The translations under genes and the position numbers were made by a program. A stretch of DNA of 64,000 bases, taken from Cognatundibacterium rivi (GTDB lineage Bacteria > Pseudomonadota > Gammaproteobacteria > Burkholderiales > Burkholderiaceae_D). The notes under the pieces are model-generated. The model saw nothing but the letters and a program-made list of their open reading frames with translations. It ran no database searches and had not been told where the DNA came from. How positions within the stretch are numbered: the stretch's first letter is position 1; each line of letters opens with the position of its first letter. The stretch is taken from assembly GCF_018139565.1 (NCBI RefSeq), contig NZ_JAGSPK010000001.1:310001-374000 (forward strand), in the 5' to 3' direction. This document shows, one piece after another, positions 56,502-64,000 of this stretch.

Positions 56502-56739
56502 AAAAGGCGGGGGTCATTCTCAGCGAGATAAGCAACGTATCGGTGTATCAGGCAGATATGTCGCCTCAGTACCAGAAAGACTTGAACTCATGCAAACGCT
56601 GGATAGGATCAATCAGCGTTATGGCAAGGGCACGCTAAAGCTAAGCCGGGATGGTTCCATGCATTCATGGAATATGCGGCGGGAGAAAAAGTCGTCGGAA
56701 TATACGACAAACTGGAATGAATTACCTGTTTACGACTAA
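56495..56739 (+). pseudogene. umuC C-terminal remnant (DNA polymerase V subunit)
   Basis: First frame reads HYKKAGVILSEISNVSVYQA, then a frameshift near 56562, then SVPERLELMQTLDRINQRYG and SRDGSMHSWNMRREKKSSEY ending NELPVYD. This is the UmuC tail (compare YKKAGV, RINQRYG, HSWxMRRE, WxELP). The polymerase core is missing. With the SRAP gene after it, a lost SOS module. Confidence 0.85.
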
Positions 56740-56767
56740 GATAAAACTTTTTCTTCAAGATCGCCAC

Positions 56768-57390
56768 ATGTGCGTCAACTACACCCCTACTCGCAAAGAA
56801 AGTCTCGCTGAATTTGGCATCAACGGCCATCACTTGGACGATTACAAAGCAGAGACATGCAGGCTTATGCCGCGCCGATTATCCGGCACAGTCATCATGG
56901 GGAGCGCGAGGTTATGCTGGCATCCTATGGCATGATTCCCAAGGAAAAGATGTCAACTGGAGCGAAGCGGTATTCAACGATGAATGCGCGGGCTGAAACC
57001 ATCGGTCAGTTGCGTACCTATGCAAAGCCATGGAGAGAAGGAATGTTGTGCCTGGTGCCAATGCAACACTTTTTTGAACCCTGTTACGAGTCAGGTAAAG
57101 CAGAGCGCTGGAAGATCGGATTGAGAAACGAGGCTGATTTTGCCGTCGCCGGGATCTATAAAGAATGGGATGAAATTGAGGGTGCCCAAAAAAGTTACTC
57201 ATTCACCCAGATCACCATCAATGCCAACGATCATCCGCTGATGAAGCGCTTCCATAAACCAGGAGATGAAAAACGCTCACTGGTCATTGTCCACCGTCAT
57301 CATTATGACGATTGGCTAAGTAGTAAGAATCCGGAATTTGCCCGCTCATTCTTTCATTGTTACCCAGCCTCAGAAATGGACTTCCCCTAA
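56768..57390 (+). pseudogene. SRAP (SOS response-associated peptidase, YedK-type), frameshifted
   Basis: The true start MCVNYTPTRKESLAEFGING has catalytic Cys2, but the frame breaks near 56850. The rest (MQAYAAPIIRHSHHGEREVM ... MNARAETIGQ ... HFFEPCYESGK ... NANDHPLMKRFHKPGDEKR) continues in another frame to 57390, with the Asn, Glu and His of the active site present. SRAP proteins crosslink to abasic sites in single-stranded DNA. One base lost would explain it; sequencing error is possible. The downstream frame alone lacks Cys2. Confidence 0.83.
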
Positions 57391-57466
57391 TTCAGTAGAC
57401 ATTTAATAATGTCAACAACATCGAAGTTACCCACATCCCAGACGTAAAATAGTAACGAAAAGGGTG

Positions 57467-57510
57467 GGTCAAAATTCAATGCAAATGCTTGATCAGTTTT
57501 AAATGCAAAT
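57467..57510. repeat. IS21-family-like terminal repeats
   Basis: GGTCAAAATTCAATGCAAAT (57467-57486) and GATCAGTTTTAAATGCAAAT (57491-57510), 24 bases apart. These resemble the multiple terminal sequences of IS21-type elements (GGTCA...TGCAAAT). No istA/istB remains. Confidence 0.5.
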
Positions 57511-57632
57511 CGACAAGTGAGAGATGACTTGTCGATTCCTATCCAGTGAGTTTGACCCTAACGCACCCGCAACGGTAAGTCCACTCATGCCTGATAAAGA
57601 TTCAGGCATGGATCTGCATTATTGATCTAAGT

Positions 57633-57902
57633 TTAAGCTATGTGACTTATCGAGTTCAGGATGCTTTGATAGATATGTTTTACTTTCTGCTGCTCTTTCG
57701 CTTCCCGGAAACTGCAAAGGCTTGATACAGATGTAGAAGCAGCTGGCTCCTGAGCTACAGAGGGCCATGTGCTACTACGCCGACTAACTATTGTGGCGCC
57801 TTCCACGGTGCGGCTGAATTGTGGCGGGATAGCCTCACTCTCGCTATTGCTATCAAAATCCAGACTAAGTTGCTGTGGAGGAAGTTTGTCCATTTTGCTC
57901 AT
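57633..57902 (-). CDS. Small protein overlapping the 3' end of the deaminase gene
   Basis: 89 residues; the ATG at 57902 lies 38 bp inside the end of avcD on the same strand. Ser/Pro-rich, probably disordered N-terminus (MSKMDKLPPQQLSLDFDSNS) and a helical basic tail (EAKEQQKVKHIYQSILNSIS). No family recognised. Overlap suggests translational coupling and an accessory role, but it could be a non-coding overlap. Confidence 0.5.
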   Translation of the reverse strand: MSKMDKLPPQQLSLDFDSNSESEAIPPQFSRTVEGATIVSRRSSTWPSVAQEPAASTSVSSLCSFREAKEQQKVKHIYQSILNSISHIA

Positions 57903-59442
57903 CCTGGGGAAGAAGTTTCTTCTGCATCAACGATGCAACTACAATCGCCTCACGCGAAGGCAGTGATTCTAAACTTTTTTCGATTCGCGGCCTAGCTTTC
58001 TTTAAAGGAATTCTGATCAATTTTCCTGATTCTTTGCGCGAATTCGATGGTACCCGGAATAGTGATAAAAATTTCGAAGGGGCAACACCATCATATGCTA
58101 AAACGCGAACCTTTTGTGAGTCTAGCTCTAGCTCCGAAATCGCGTCGCCATGAAGCTTGATAGCCAAACTCTTGCGATATGGCTCTATGTAATAGACTTC
58201 TTTTATGCCCGCAGCGATGATGTGTCGAGCACATGAATGGCACGGATAGGTAGTTACAAAAATTTTACCGCCTACCAGCTTATCGCCAGCGATCCGCCCA
58301 GCGCTGAGAATGGCATGCATCTCTGCGTGAATTGCGCGCGAAAACTCTATTAGTCCTCCGAGCTTGCCACTTTTGCGTAGAATTTCCTTCGCGGTTTGTT
58401 TACTTTGAGTGGGAATGATGTCCTTGAGAGATTCGACCAGTTCGTTAGCAAAGAATTGCTTCTCTTCATCGTTAAAGCACTTCCCTCCGCCGTGGTTCCA
58501 GCAGCGACTGTCGTCATTACCTTCCAGATAGAGGCCGCCGCCGAACTTGGGGACGTCATTCCATCCAGTGCTCAAAACATGTTCGTTGGAGTCTGTTACC
58601 GCGGCACCAACCTGTCTAGAAAGGCATCCAGAGTGTGCGCTAGCCATGGCTGCTGCATACATTGCTGATTCTGCTGATGTTGGGGTGATAACTTTAGTAC
58701 CCAAAATTAGATGCAAAAACCTCTCTACACGCTTGGTTGTCTCTGAATCAGTGGTTTTGTCGATGCGCAAAAAAAAATCGCTTTGTGGGAACGTATCAGA
58801 AACCGTTTGACCTGCTTTGGACTCCTCTCCCGAGTCGCGATCGATAAGAGTATGAACATCCCCACCCTTTAGGTGATTTCTTTGGGCAATGTTTGACTCA
58901 CGGACAGAGAGAGGGGAAAAAACACCCATGACATATAGCATGTCGCGATACACAAGTTTGAGCAAGGCTAGCTCTTCCTTGTTCTTCACCGAATCAATGA
59001 TGTGACAAATCCTGCGCGGAGCATAGTTCTGAGCACCGATTTCTTGTTTGAATTCTTCCCGCTCGAAACGGATTTTTTCTACGGCAAGCTCGGCCAAGAT
59101 ACTCAAGCCAAACTCCTCTCGAAGTTTGTTGCCCGCGTCGATTTGTGCCGTAATTCGTTCAAAAGAATCATTTGCAGGGATTTCTACCTGTACCTTTGAT
59201 GCATGATCTCTGATGAAGTCACTCAACCGAATTATTTCAGCTTTGTCGTAGCCGAACGTGTCCTTGATCATGCGTTGAATTTCTTCAGCTACGGCGTGAA
59301 GTGGGGAGCCAATGGGGCCACAGAGAGCTATTACGAGCTCATCCGTATGAGTTTGTGCAATTTGTTCAGTAGTGGAGCCTTTGCCGGTCAAAACTGATGT
59401 GGCCAAGGATGTTGAAGTAGCTAGTACAGGCTGCGTTGCCAT
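57865..59442 (-). CDS. avcD: AvcD-type anti-phage dCTP/dCMP deaminase
   Basis: 525 residues, the length of AvcD. N-terminal P-loop-like NTPase domain with a degenerate Walker motif GPIGSP (42-47) and VIALCGPIG; middle helical region; C-terminal zinc cytidine-deaminase domain with HAE (His372, Glu374) and PCHSC (Cys401, Cys404). AvcD homologues deplete dCTP/dCMP on phage infection and are held inactive by an RNA antitoxin, AvcI. Intact, unlike its decayed neighbours. The family call is from motif order and memory. Confidence 0.85.
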   Translation of the reverse strand: MATQPVLATSTSLATSVLTGKGSTTEQIAQTHTDELVIALCGPIGSPLHAVAEEIQRMIKDTFGYDKAEIIRLSDFIRDHASKVQVEIPANDSFERITAQIDAGNKLREEFGLSILAELAVEKIRFEREEFKQEIGAQNYAPRRICHIIDSVKNKEELALLKLVYRDMLYVMGVFSPLSVRESNIAQRNHLKGGDVHTLIDRDSGEESKAGQTVSDTFPQSDFFLRIDKTTDSETTKRVERFLHLILGTKVITPTSAESAMYAAAMASAHSGCLSRQVGAAVTDSNEHVLSTGWNDVPKFGGGLYLEGNDDSRCWNHGGGKCFNDEEKQFFANELVESLKDIIPTQSKQTAKEILRKSGKLGGLIEFSRAIHAEMHAILSAGRIAGDKLVGGKIFVTTYPCHSCARHIIAAGIKEVYYIEPYRKSLAIKLHGDAISELELDSQKVRVLAYDGVAPSKFLSLFRVPSNSRKESGKLIRIPLKKARPRIEKSLESLPSREAIVVASLMQKKLLPQDEQNGQTSSTAT

Positions 59443-59550
59443 ATTTTGGATGTGGAAATTATTGATTTAATAATAGCATTAATTTACAACGATTTTTCGG
59501 TGGCAACAAGGACAATTAAATCCGTTGTAAATTTGGGAATTACTTGATTT
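59443..59550. other. Region upstream of avcD with an 11-bp perfect inverted repeat (AvcI candidate)
   Basis: AATTTACAACG (59481-59491) and CGTTGTAAATT (59523-59533) with a 31-base loop, extended by ATTT/AAAT. In known AvcID loci a non-coding RNA that inhibits AvcD is encoded directly upstream; this is the matching position. RNA status is inference. Confidence 0.4.
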
Positions 59551-59889
59551 GTGGGGAACTTTAGCCGTCAGAACGTGCTGTGCGAACTTGAGCGTCATGG
59601 CGGCCAATACGCCACATCGAACCGCCGCGACCAGTATTCTAGCGAGTCCCGACGTAGCTTTTTCTCGGCCAGTCTTAATGACCTAGTTTTCCGTGCTGTC
59701 GCACACGCATCGCCATTGGAGCGATTCCTGAAACTGTACCATTTACTTGAGATTGACTTCGATGTTCAGATGGTCAACGTTGCAGAGTATTCTGGTGTGA
59801 TGCCAACTGTTTCGCGCCACCGGAAAGGTAGATGCTGCTTGATAAGGATAAAGATCAGAGCACTTTTTTGGGGAACTGATGCAGCATAA
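59551..59889 (+). pseudogene. Possible remnant of an unknown accessory protein
   Basis: The frame from GTG 59551 contains SLNDLVFRAVAHASPLERFL then KLYHLLEIDFDVQMVNVAEY, which has a protein-like, helical composition and recalls hypothetical proteins with HEPN-like N-terminal helices. Both ends look unlike coding sequence. No ribosome site. May equally be chance. Confidence 0.3.
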
Positions 59890-59928
59890 TAATAGTCTCG
59901 TCGGCATTGCCTTGCATTGGATAGATAT

Positions 59929-60762
59929 TTATCCGGCGCCCTCGTGACTCTTGCGCCACTCACTCGGTGAGTTTCCCGTTTGCGTACGAAATGCACGTGA
60001 TAAGGCTGCCTCGCTGGAGTAGCCCACGTTGTCGGCAATCTGGCGCATTGAATGTCCCTCTAAGAGTAGCTTTTGCACCAGACCAACGCGCCAATTTTGC
60101 AGATACTGTACCGGCGTTACGCCGACGATATCTCGGAAGGTATTGGCGAACGAAGTCCGTGACATCCCGGCCTCGGCTGCTAAATCAGGCAAAGACCAGT
60201 CGCGTTTTGGCTGGTCATGCATAGCAACCAGAGCCCGGCGTAAACGCGGATGTCCCATCCCGGCCAGCATGCCGGACCGTACAACGTGGTGTTCCATGAG
60301 TTCGCGGAGAATTTGTATCAGAAGCACTTCAAACAGGCTGTCCAGCATCTTTTGTCGTCCACAGTTACTGCCTGCCGCTTCGGCAAAAAGTAAATCCAGC
60401 ACGGGTTGACTATCGCGCAAACTTGATAAGGGCAAGCAGACAAATGCAGGTAGTGCGGCCCTTACAGGATTGGCCTTCCCACCTTCGAAACTGAGGTCGG
60501 CACAGACGAACTCTGCCCCCTTTGCTTTATCAGTCAAAAAACGTCGGGCGAGCGGTTGTGCGTACAGCAGCAGACTGGGCTCATTGATGTGGGCAACGAG
60601 CTCGGTGCCATGCATGACCTTGACGTTACCTTGTCGTATCAAGTGCAACTGGCCCAGCCCCTCACTACCGGTCAATGAGTTGATGCCGCATAAGGCACCG
60701 GCATGAAAAGTTTTGGCGCTGATACTGAAGCGCGAGAGTAGCGAAGCCAAACGATCAGTCAT
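59929..60762 (-). CDS. AraC family regulator with cupin domain
   Basis: 277 residues from the ATG at 60762. N-terminal cupin-type AraC domain (ISAKTFHAGALCGINSLTG; LGQLHLIRQGNVKVMHG) and C-terminal double HTH (LPDLAAEAGMSRTSFANTFR; MRQIADNVGYSSEAALSRAF). Divergent from the alpha/beta hydrolase gene 123 bp away, its likely target; this AraC-cupin plus hydrolase pairing is common. Confidence 0.9.
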   Translation of the reverse strand: MTDRLASLLSRFSISAKTFHAGALCGINSLTGSEGLGQLHLIRQGNVKVMHGTELVAHINEPSLLLYAQPLARRFLTDKAKGAEFVCADLSFEGGKANPVRAALPAFVCLPLSSLRDSQPVLDLLFAEAAGSNCGRQKMLDSLFEVLLIQILRELMEHHVVRSGMLAGMGHPRLRRALVAMHDQPKRDWSLPDLAAEAGMSRTSFANTFRDIVGVTPVQYLQNWRVGLVQKLLLEGHSMRQIADNVGYSSEAALSRAFRTQTGNSPSEWRKSHEGAG

Positions 60763-60885
60763 ATCTATTATCTTTGAACTATTTGCAAAATAATGTGTAC
60801 TTAATGCAGCATATAATACATTAAACACAGGCAAACTTTGTTCTGCCGATTGGCAAACAAACTTACAGATTCGAAAGTAGACATC

Positions 60886-61827
60886 ATGAAAGCCTTCAAA
60901 AACATCTTCCTCGCTTCAAGCATCGCAGCTGCTAGTCTGACTGCAATATCTGCACCTCACACCGCCATTGCGGCACCAACTGTGAGCCAGCCGTCTTCCA
61001 TGTTCATCGCGGCCAAAGACGGCACGCCGCTGTATTACAAAGACTGGGGCCCAAAGGAGGGCAAAGTCGTGGTCTTTAGTCATGGATGGCCGCTGAACTC
61101 CGACAGTTGGGAATCTCAAATGCTGTTCCTGGCCGAGAAAGGCTACCGCGTGATTGCACATGATCGCCGCGGCCACGGTCGCTCGGGACAATCATGGAAT
61201 GGCAATAATATGGACCAGTATGCGGATGACCTGGGAGTCGTACTAGAAACGTTAAATGTGAATGAAGCGACACTGGTGGGTTTCTCGACTGGCGGGGGCG
61301 AAGTGGCACGTTATGTCGGCCGCCACGGCAGTAAGCGCGTCAGCAAAATCGTTCTGGTGAGCGCGGTGACGCCGTTGATGCTGAAAACCGAGGAGAACCC
61401 GAATGGTGTTCCACTGGAAGTGTTTGACGGCCTGCGCAAAGGATCAACCGCGAACCGTTCGCAACTATACAAAGACATTGCCAGTGGTCCTTTCTTTGGC
61501 TTTAACCGCCCAGGCGCAAACGCTTCCGCTGCTTTGATCGATGCCTTCTGGCTGCAAGGGATGACGGCCTCACACAAAGGAACTTTTGACTCGATCAAAG
61601 CGTTCTCTGAGACCAATTTTGTAGAAGACTTAAAACGTATCGACGTGCCTACCCTGGTCATTCATGGCGATGATGATCAAATTGTTCCGATTCAAACCTC
61701 AGGACGAGCGACCGTTAAATTAGTCAAAGGAGCAAAAATCATCGAGTATCCGGGTGCGCCTCATGGCATCACAGACACGCACAAAGATCGCTTGAATCAG
61801 GATTTGTTGGATTTCATCAGCCACTAA
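60886..61827 (+). CDS. Exported alpha/beta hydrolase (non-haem chloroperoxidase-like)
   Basis: 313 residues from the ATG at 60886. Signal peptide ([20 protein letters not shown]...AIAA) then the core: [15 protein letters not shown] oxyanion region, nucleophile in [13 protein letters not shown], Asp in [11 protein letters not shown] and His in [11 protein letters not shown]. Close to cofactor-free haloperoxidase/esterase enzymes, which are usually cytosolic; here exported. Substrate unknown. Confidence 0.9.
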   Translation: MKAFKNIFLASSIAAASLTAISAPHTAIAAPTVSQPSSMFIAAKDGTPLYYKDWGPKEGKVVVFSHGWPLNSDSWESQMLFLAEKGYRVIAHDRRGHGRSGQSWNGNNMDQYADDLGVVLETLNVNEATLVGFSTGGGEVARYVGRHGSKRVSKIVLVSAVTPLMLKTEENPNGVPLEVFDGLRKGSTANRSQLYKDIASGPFFGFNRPGANASAALIDAFWLQGMTASHKGTFDSIKAFSETNFVEDLKRIDVPTLVIHGDDDQIVPIQTSGRATVKLVKGAKIIEYPGAPHGITDTHKDRLNQDLLDFISH

Positions 61828-61921
61828 TCTGATACAGATGCAGTAACGGACGACTAATGGGAAATTTCTCTGAAATGAACTCGATTTGAAAGCAAAATTT
61901 TCTCCTTACAAAAAGAGGAAG

Positions 61922-62254
61922 TCACTTTTTTCGGAACCCCAGATTATCCAAATTGTGAAGCAGACTGAAGCCAGCACGCCAGCACCGAAACCCTGTCGTT
62001 AGCATGACATGAGTTCGGTGCTGTTTTACAAGTGGCAAATTAAGTATGCCGGCATCAACGCCCGACGATACCGCGCTGGTGTCACGGCTCGCAACCACCG
62101 TAACGACAATGGGAAGCAAATCGATCACGATGGAGGCTATCGCTATCCCGCCAAGCTGTACTGCCCGTGCCAGTAGCGCAATATAAATGATATTGCCTGT
62201 CAGGCCGATCCACACTAAGCCATAAGCAATGTAACGGCCTGAAGATAAGGTCAT
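61922..62254 (-). pseudogene. Fragment of an EamA/DMT transporter
   Basis: 110 residues. YGLVWIGLTGNIIYIALLAR and IAIASIVIDLLPIVVTVVAS match helices 2-4 of EamA transporters, but the first helix is absent and the sequence after RDTSAVSSG is unlike a transporter (HRTHVMLTTGFRC). A truncated, frame-disturbed relic. Confidence 0.7.
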
Positions 62255-62307
62255 TCAGATTGATGGCAAACAGCCTTTGGCATTCCTTTTCTTTTTATAA
62301 TCTGCGG

Positions 62308-62934
62308 TTAATTGGTTTGCAAGACCGCAAGTGTCGCGATAACGGCGGCATGCGCGCTCTGCACGCCTGCTTCCTTGATCTGTGGGCTTTTTGACATACC
62401 TTCTGCACGAATGAAGTGAACGTTGCGAATTCCCAGAAAACCGAAGAAGGTCTTGAGATAGCTTTCCTGGTGGTCCATGTGGACGAGTCCACCTTCCGCA
62501 TAAAAACCGCCGCGTGCGGACGCGATCAATATCTGCTTACCGCTGACTAGTCCGACTGGTCCGGCCTCGGTGTATTTGAAGGTCCGCCCGGCTTGCGCAA
62601 GTCTGTCCAGCCAGGCTTTTAATTGGCTAGGCACGGAAAAGTTATACATCGGGGCACCGATGACAATGACATCGTGAGCGAGAAATTCACTGACTAATGC
62701 GGCGGAAAGTTGATGTTCTTGCCGTGTCTTCTCATCAAATGCATCGAAGCCAGTCGGTCTGAAACCTGCTGCGACAGCGCCGGTCAGGTGGCTGATTTCA
62801 TGCTTGACCAAGTCACGGTAAGTCACGTTGGCATCAGGATGAGCGGCTTTCAGTTGTTTGACGATGGCAGCTGATAATTCACGGGTGACGGAGTTGCTTT
62901 CCAGAATACTGGAATCAATGTGCAGAATGTTCAT
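62308..62934 (-). CDS. azoR: FMN-dependent NADH:quinone/azo reductase AzoR
   Basis: 208 residues. Flavodoxin-like fold: MNILHIDSSILESNSVTREL (FMN phosphate), VIGAPMYNFSVPSQLKAWLD, and SARGGFYAEGG near residue 140, the AzoR signature. Reduces quinones and azo dyes with NADH; role in oxidative or xenobiotic stress. AAAGAGATAAAC precedes the ATG. Same direction as the upstream hydrolase, 36 bp apart. Confidence 0.94.
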   Translation of the reverse strand: MNILHIDSSILESNSVTRELSAAIVKQLKAAHPDANVTYRDLVKHEISHLTGAVAAGFRPTGFDAFDEKTRQEHQLSAALVSEFLAHDVIVIGAPMYNFSVPSQLKAWLDRLAQAGRTFKYTEAGPVGLVSGKQILIASARGGFYAEGGLVHMDHQESYLKTFFGFLGIRNVHFIRAEGMSKSPQIKEAGVQSAHAAVIATLAVLQTN

Positions 62935-62970
62935 GTTTATCTCTTTGTCAGTGGGGGGCGGGGTTGGGTT

Positions 62971-63780
62971 TTAATGTGTCGCAGATTTTGCCGCTTCTCG
63001 TGCGGCACGGTCTATCCACGCTGATACGGCAAGCGGGCGTGAAATCATCGAAAGGTGGCTAGCGGGAACACTTTGTACGCGCGCTCCTATCTGTTGCGCC
63101 ATGGTTTTTTGCGCGGCAAGCGGTAGCGCCTGATCGCGAATGGTCAACAAATACCAACTAGGCTTGGTGCGCCAGGCTGCTTGGGTGACAGGTTCCGCAA
63201 AACTATGTGCGGCCACGGGTTGTTGTACCGCGTAGAGCAGACGTACACGGTTGAGCGGTAAATCATCCGCCATGATTTTCTTAAATTGCTTGGGGTGATC
63301 AAGCCAGATCAGGCCCGCTTCGTCTGGTGTCAACCCCGTCATTTGAACGTTCAGTCTTTGCAGCAACTCAGTCACAGATTCACCACTATCAGGCGTGAGA
63401 GCCGAGATATAGGCCAGGCCTGCGACATTTGGCGCGTTACCGGCCTGGCTAATTACCGCACCTCCCCATGAATGACCAACTAGCAATACCTTGCCGGCTT
63501 GGCGGCGCAAGACTTTTTCAGTCTGGGTGACATCATCTGCCAGCGAGGTCAGATGATTCTGAACGGCGGTGACGTGATAACCCATCGTTTGTAGTCGGGA
63601 AATAACAGGTGCCCAGCTGGAACCATCCGTAAATGCACCGTGTACGAGCACAATGTGCTGGATTCTGTCTTCGGCAGCAGCGGTAACTGGCAGGTGTCCC
63701 AGCGTCAAGGCCAGACTCAGCGCAATCGCGAGTTTGCCGAACATAGGGGTGGTGAATGGCATTTTAGGTAAAATTTTCAT
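62971..63780 (-). CDS. Exported alpha/beta hydrolase
   Basis: 269 residues. N-terminal signal (MFGKLAIALSLALTLGHLPVTAAA), then IVLVHGAFTDGSSWAPVISR (oxyanion loop), nucleophile VGHSWGGAVISQ and C-terminal VPASHLSMIS with the catalytic His. The AB_hydrolase_6-type family, often called esterase; likely co-transcribed with azoR. A start a few codons later is possible; no ribosome site decides. Confidence 0.87.
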   Translation of the reverse strand: MKILPKMPFTTPMFGKLAIALSLALTLGHLPVTAAAEDRIQHIVLVHGAFTDGSSWAPVISRLQTMGYHVTAVQNHLTSLADDVTQTEKVLRRQAGKVLLVGHSWGGAVISQAGNAPNVAGLAYISALTPDSGESVTELLQRLNVQMTGLTPDEAGLIWLDHPKQFKKIMADDLPLNRVRLLYAVQQPVAAHSFAEPVTQAAWRTKPSWYLLTIRDQALPLAAQKTMAQQIGARVQSVPASHLSMISRPLAVSAWIDRAAREAAKSATH

Positions 63781-63896
63781 ATCTGAAACGTCTGCAAAAT
63801 TAATGCTTCCCAGTCTAGAGGGAGTGTTTGCTTTGCGTCAGATGGCAAATCGGTCATACTTCATGCAAAGTTCGCCAACTATTTCCGAGGCTATGC

Positions 63897-64000
63897 ATGC
63901 GTATCGCGATTGTTGCAGTGGAGGGCAGCCTGCTATCAGCTATCGCGGGTTTGTCCGATTTGTTCTGGATTACTAATCAGGCTCTGCGGACACCGCCCGA
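63897..64000 (+). CDS. GlxA-type AraC family regulator, N-terminus (runs off window)
   Basis: 34 codons: MRIAIVAVEGSLLSAIAGLS then DLFWITNQALRTPP. This is the first strand and helix of a DJ-1/PfpI-like domain found at the N-terminus of GlxA-type regulators. GAGG precedes the ATG by about 6 bases. Divergent from the hydrolase-azoR operon, which it may control. Confidence 0.7.
   Translation, partial: MRIAIVAVEGSLLSAIAGLSDLFWITNQALRTPP

Overview
The window comes from a betaproteobacterium, most likely an Oxalobacteraceae-type Burkholderiales chromosome (Herminiimonas/Undibacterium-like). This rests on family content and order, not on a database search: a TorF-type porin-glnK-amtB operon, DUF3034 with a secreted truncated globin, a fused 2-oxoacid:ferredoxin oxidoreductase beside a fused isobutyryl-CoA mutase, and glmU and glmS close together. 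Base composition is moderate. No rRNA, tRNA or CRISPR array was seen.

Layout. 1-2090: DUF2076 fragment, ComM/YifB ATPase and UbiK, all on the minus strand. 2100-5340: nitrogen module porin-glnK-amtB behind a sigma-54 promoter and two NtrC-like sites. 5.4-13.9 kb: housekeeping and envelope genes (TPR protein, YigZ, FliL-like, EttA, OmpW, DUF1993, secreted globin plus DUF3034). 14.4-18.5 kb: two convergent c-di-GMP proteins whose ends overlap. 18.5-24.3 kb: cupredoxin-like protein, EamA exporter with a divergent Lrp regulator, LysR regulator, and a reverse transsulfuration pair (cystathionine beta-synthase plus gamma-lyase/synthase). 24.9-32.2 kb: 2-oxoacid:ferredoxin oxidoreductase and IcmF, with a palindromic operator upstream of icmF.

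32.2-34.8 kb is a decayed chromosomal integron. It has the N-terminal stub of an integron integrase (frameshifted, with an internal stop), an attI-like core, two complete gene cassettes whose boundaries are confirmed by matching R'/R'' sequences, and the start of a third. Cassette 1 encodes a HEPN-motif protein; cassette 2 encodes an unrecognised protein. 35-46.9 kb holds small membrane, secreted and lipoprotein genes, an orphan PstS, a glycosyltransferase, a DUF4062 protein and repeat remnants. 47-56.2 kb has glmU, azlCD, a Crp/Fnr regulator divergent from an SDR/aldolase/HD operon, and an AsnC-type regulator divergent from glmS with an array of repeated operators between them.

Immediately downstream of glmS, the classic attTn7 position, is a sequence resembling a Tn7-like transposon end, with three 20-bp repeats. 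A graveyard follows (umuC tail, frameshifted SRAP peptidase gene, IS21-like end repeats) and then an apparently intact AvcD-type anti-phage dCTP deaminase with a perfect inverted repeat upstream that could be part of its RNA antitoxin. The window closes with an AraC/hydrolase pair, a broken EamA gene, azoR, a second hydrolase and the start of a GlxA-type regulator.

The two accessory islands (integron remnant, glmS-adjacent island) are the most interesting parts. Both appear to have lost their mobility enzymes while keeping cargo that looks defensive.
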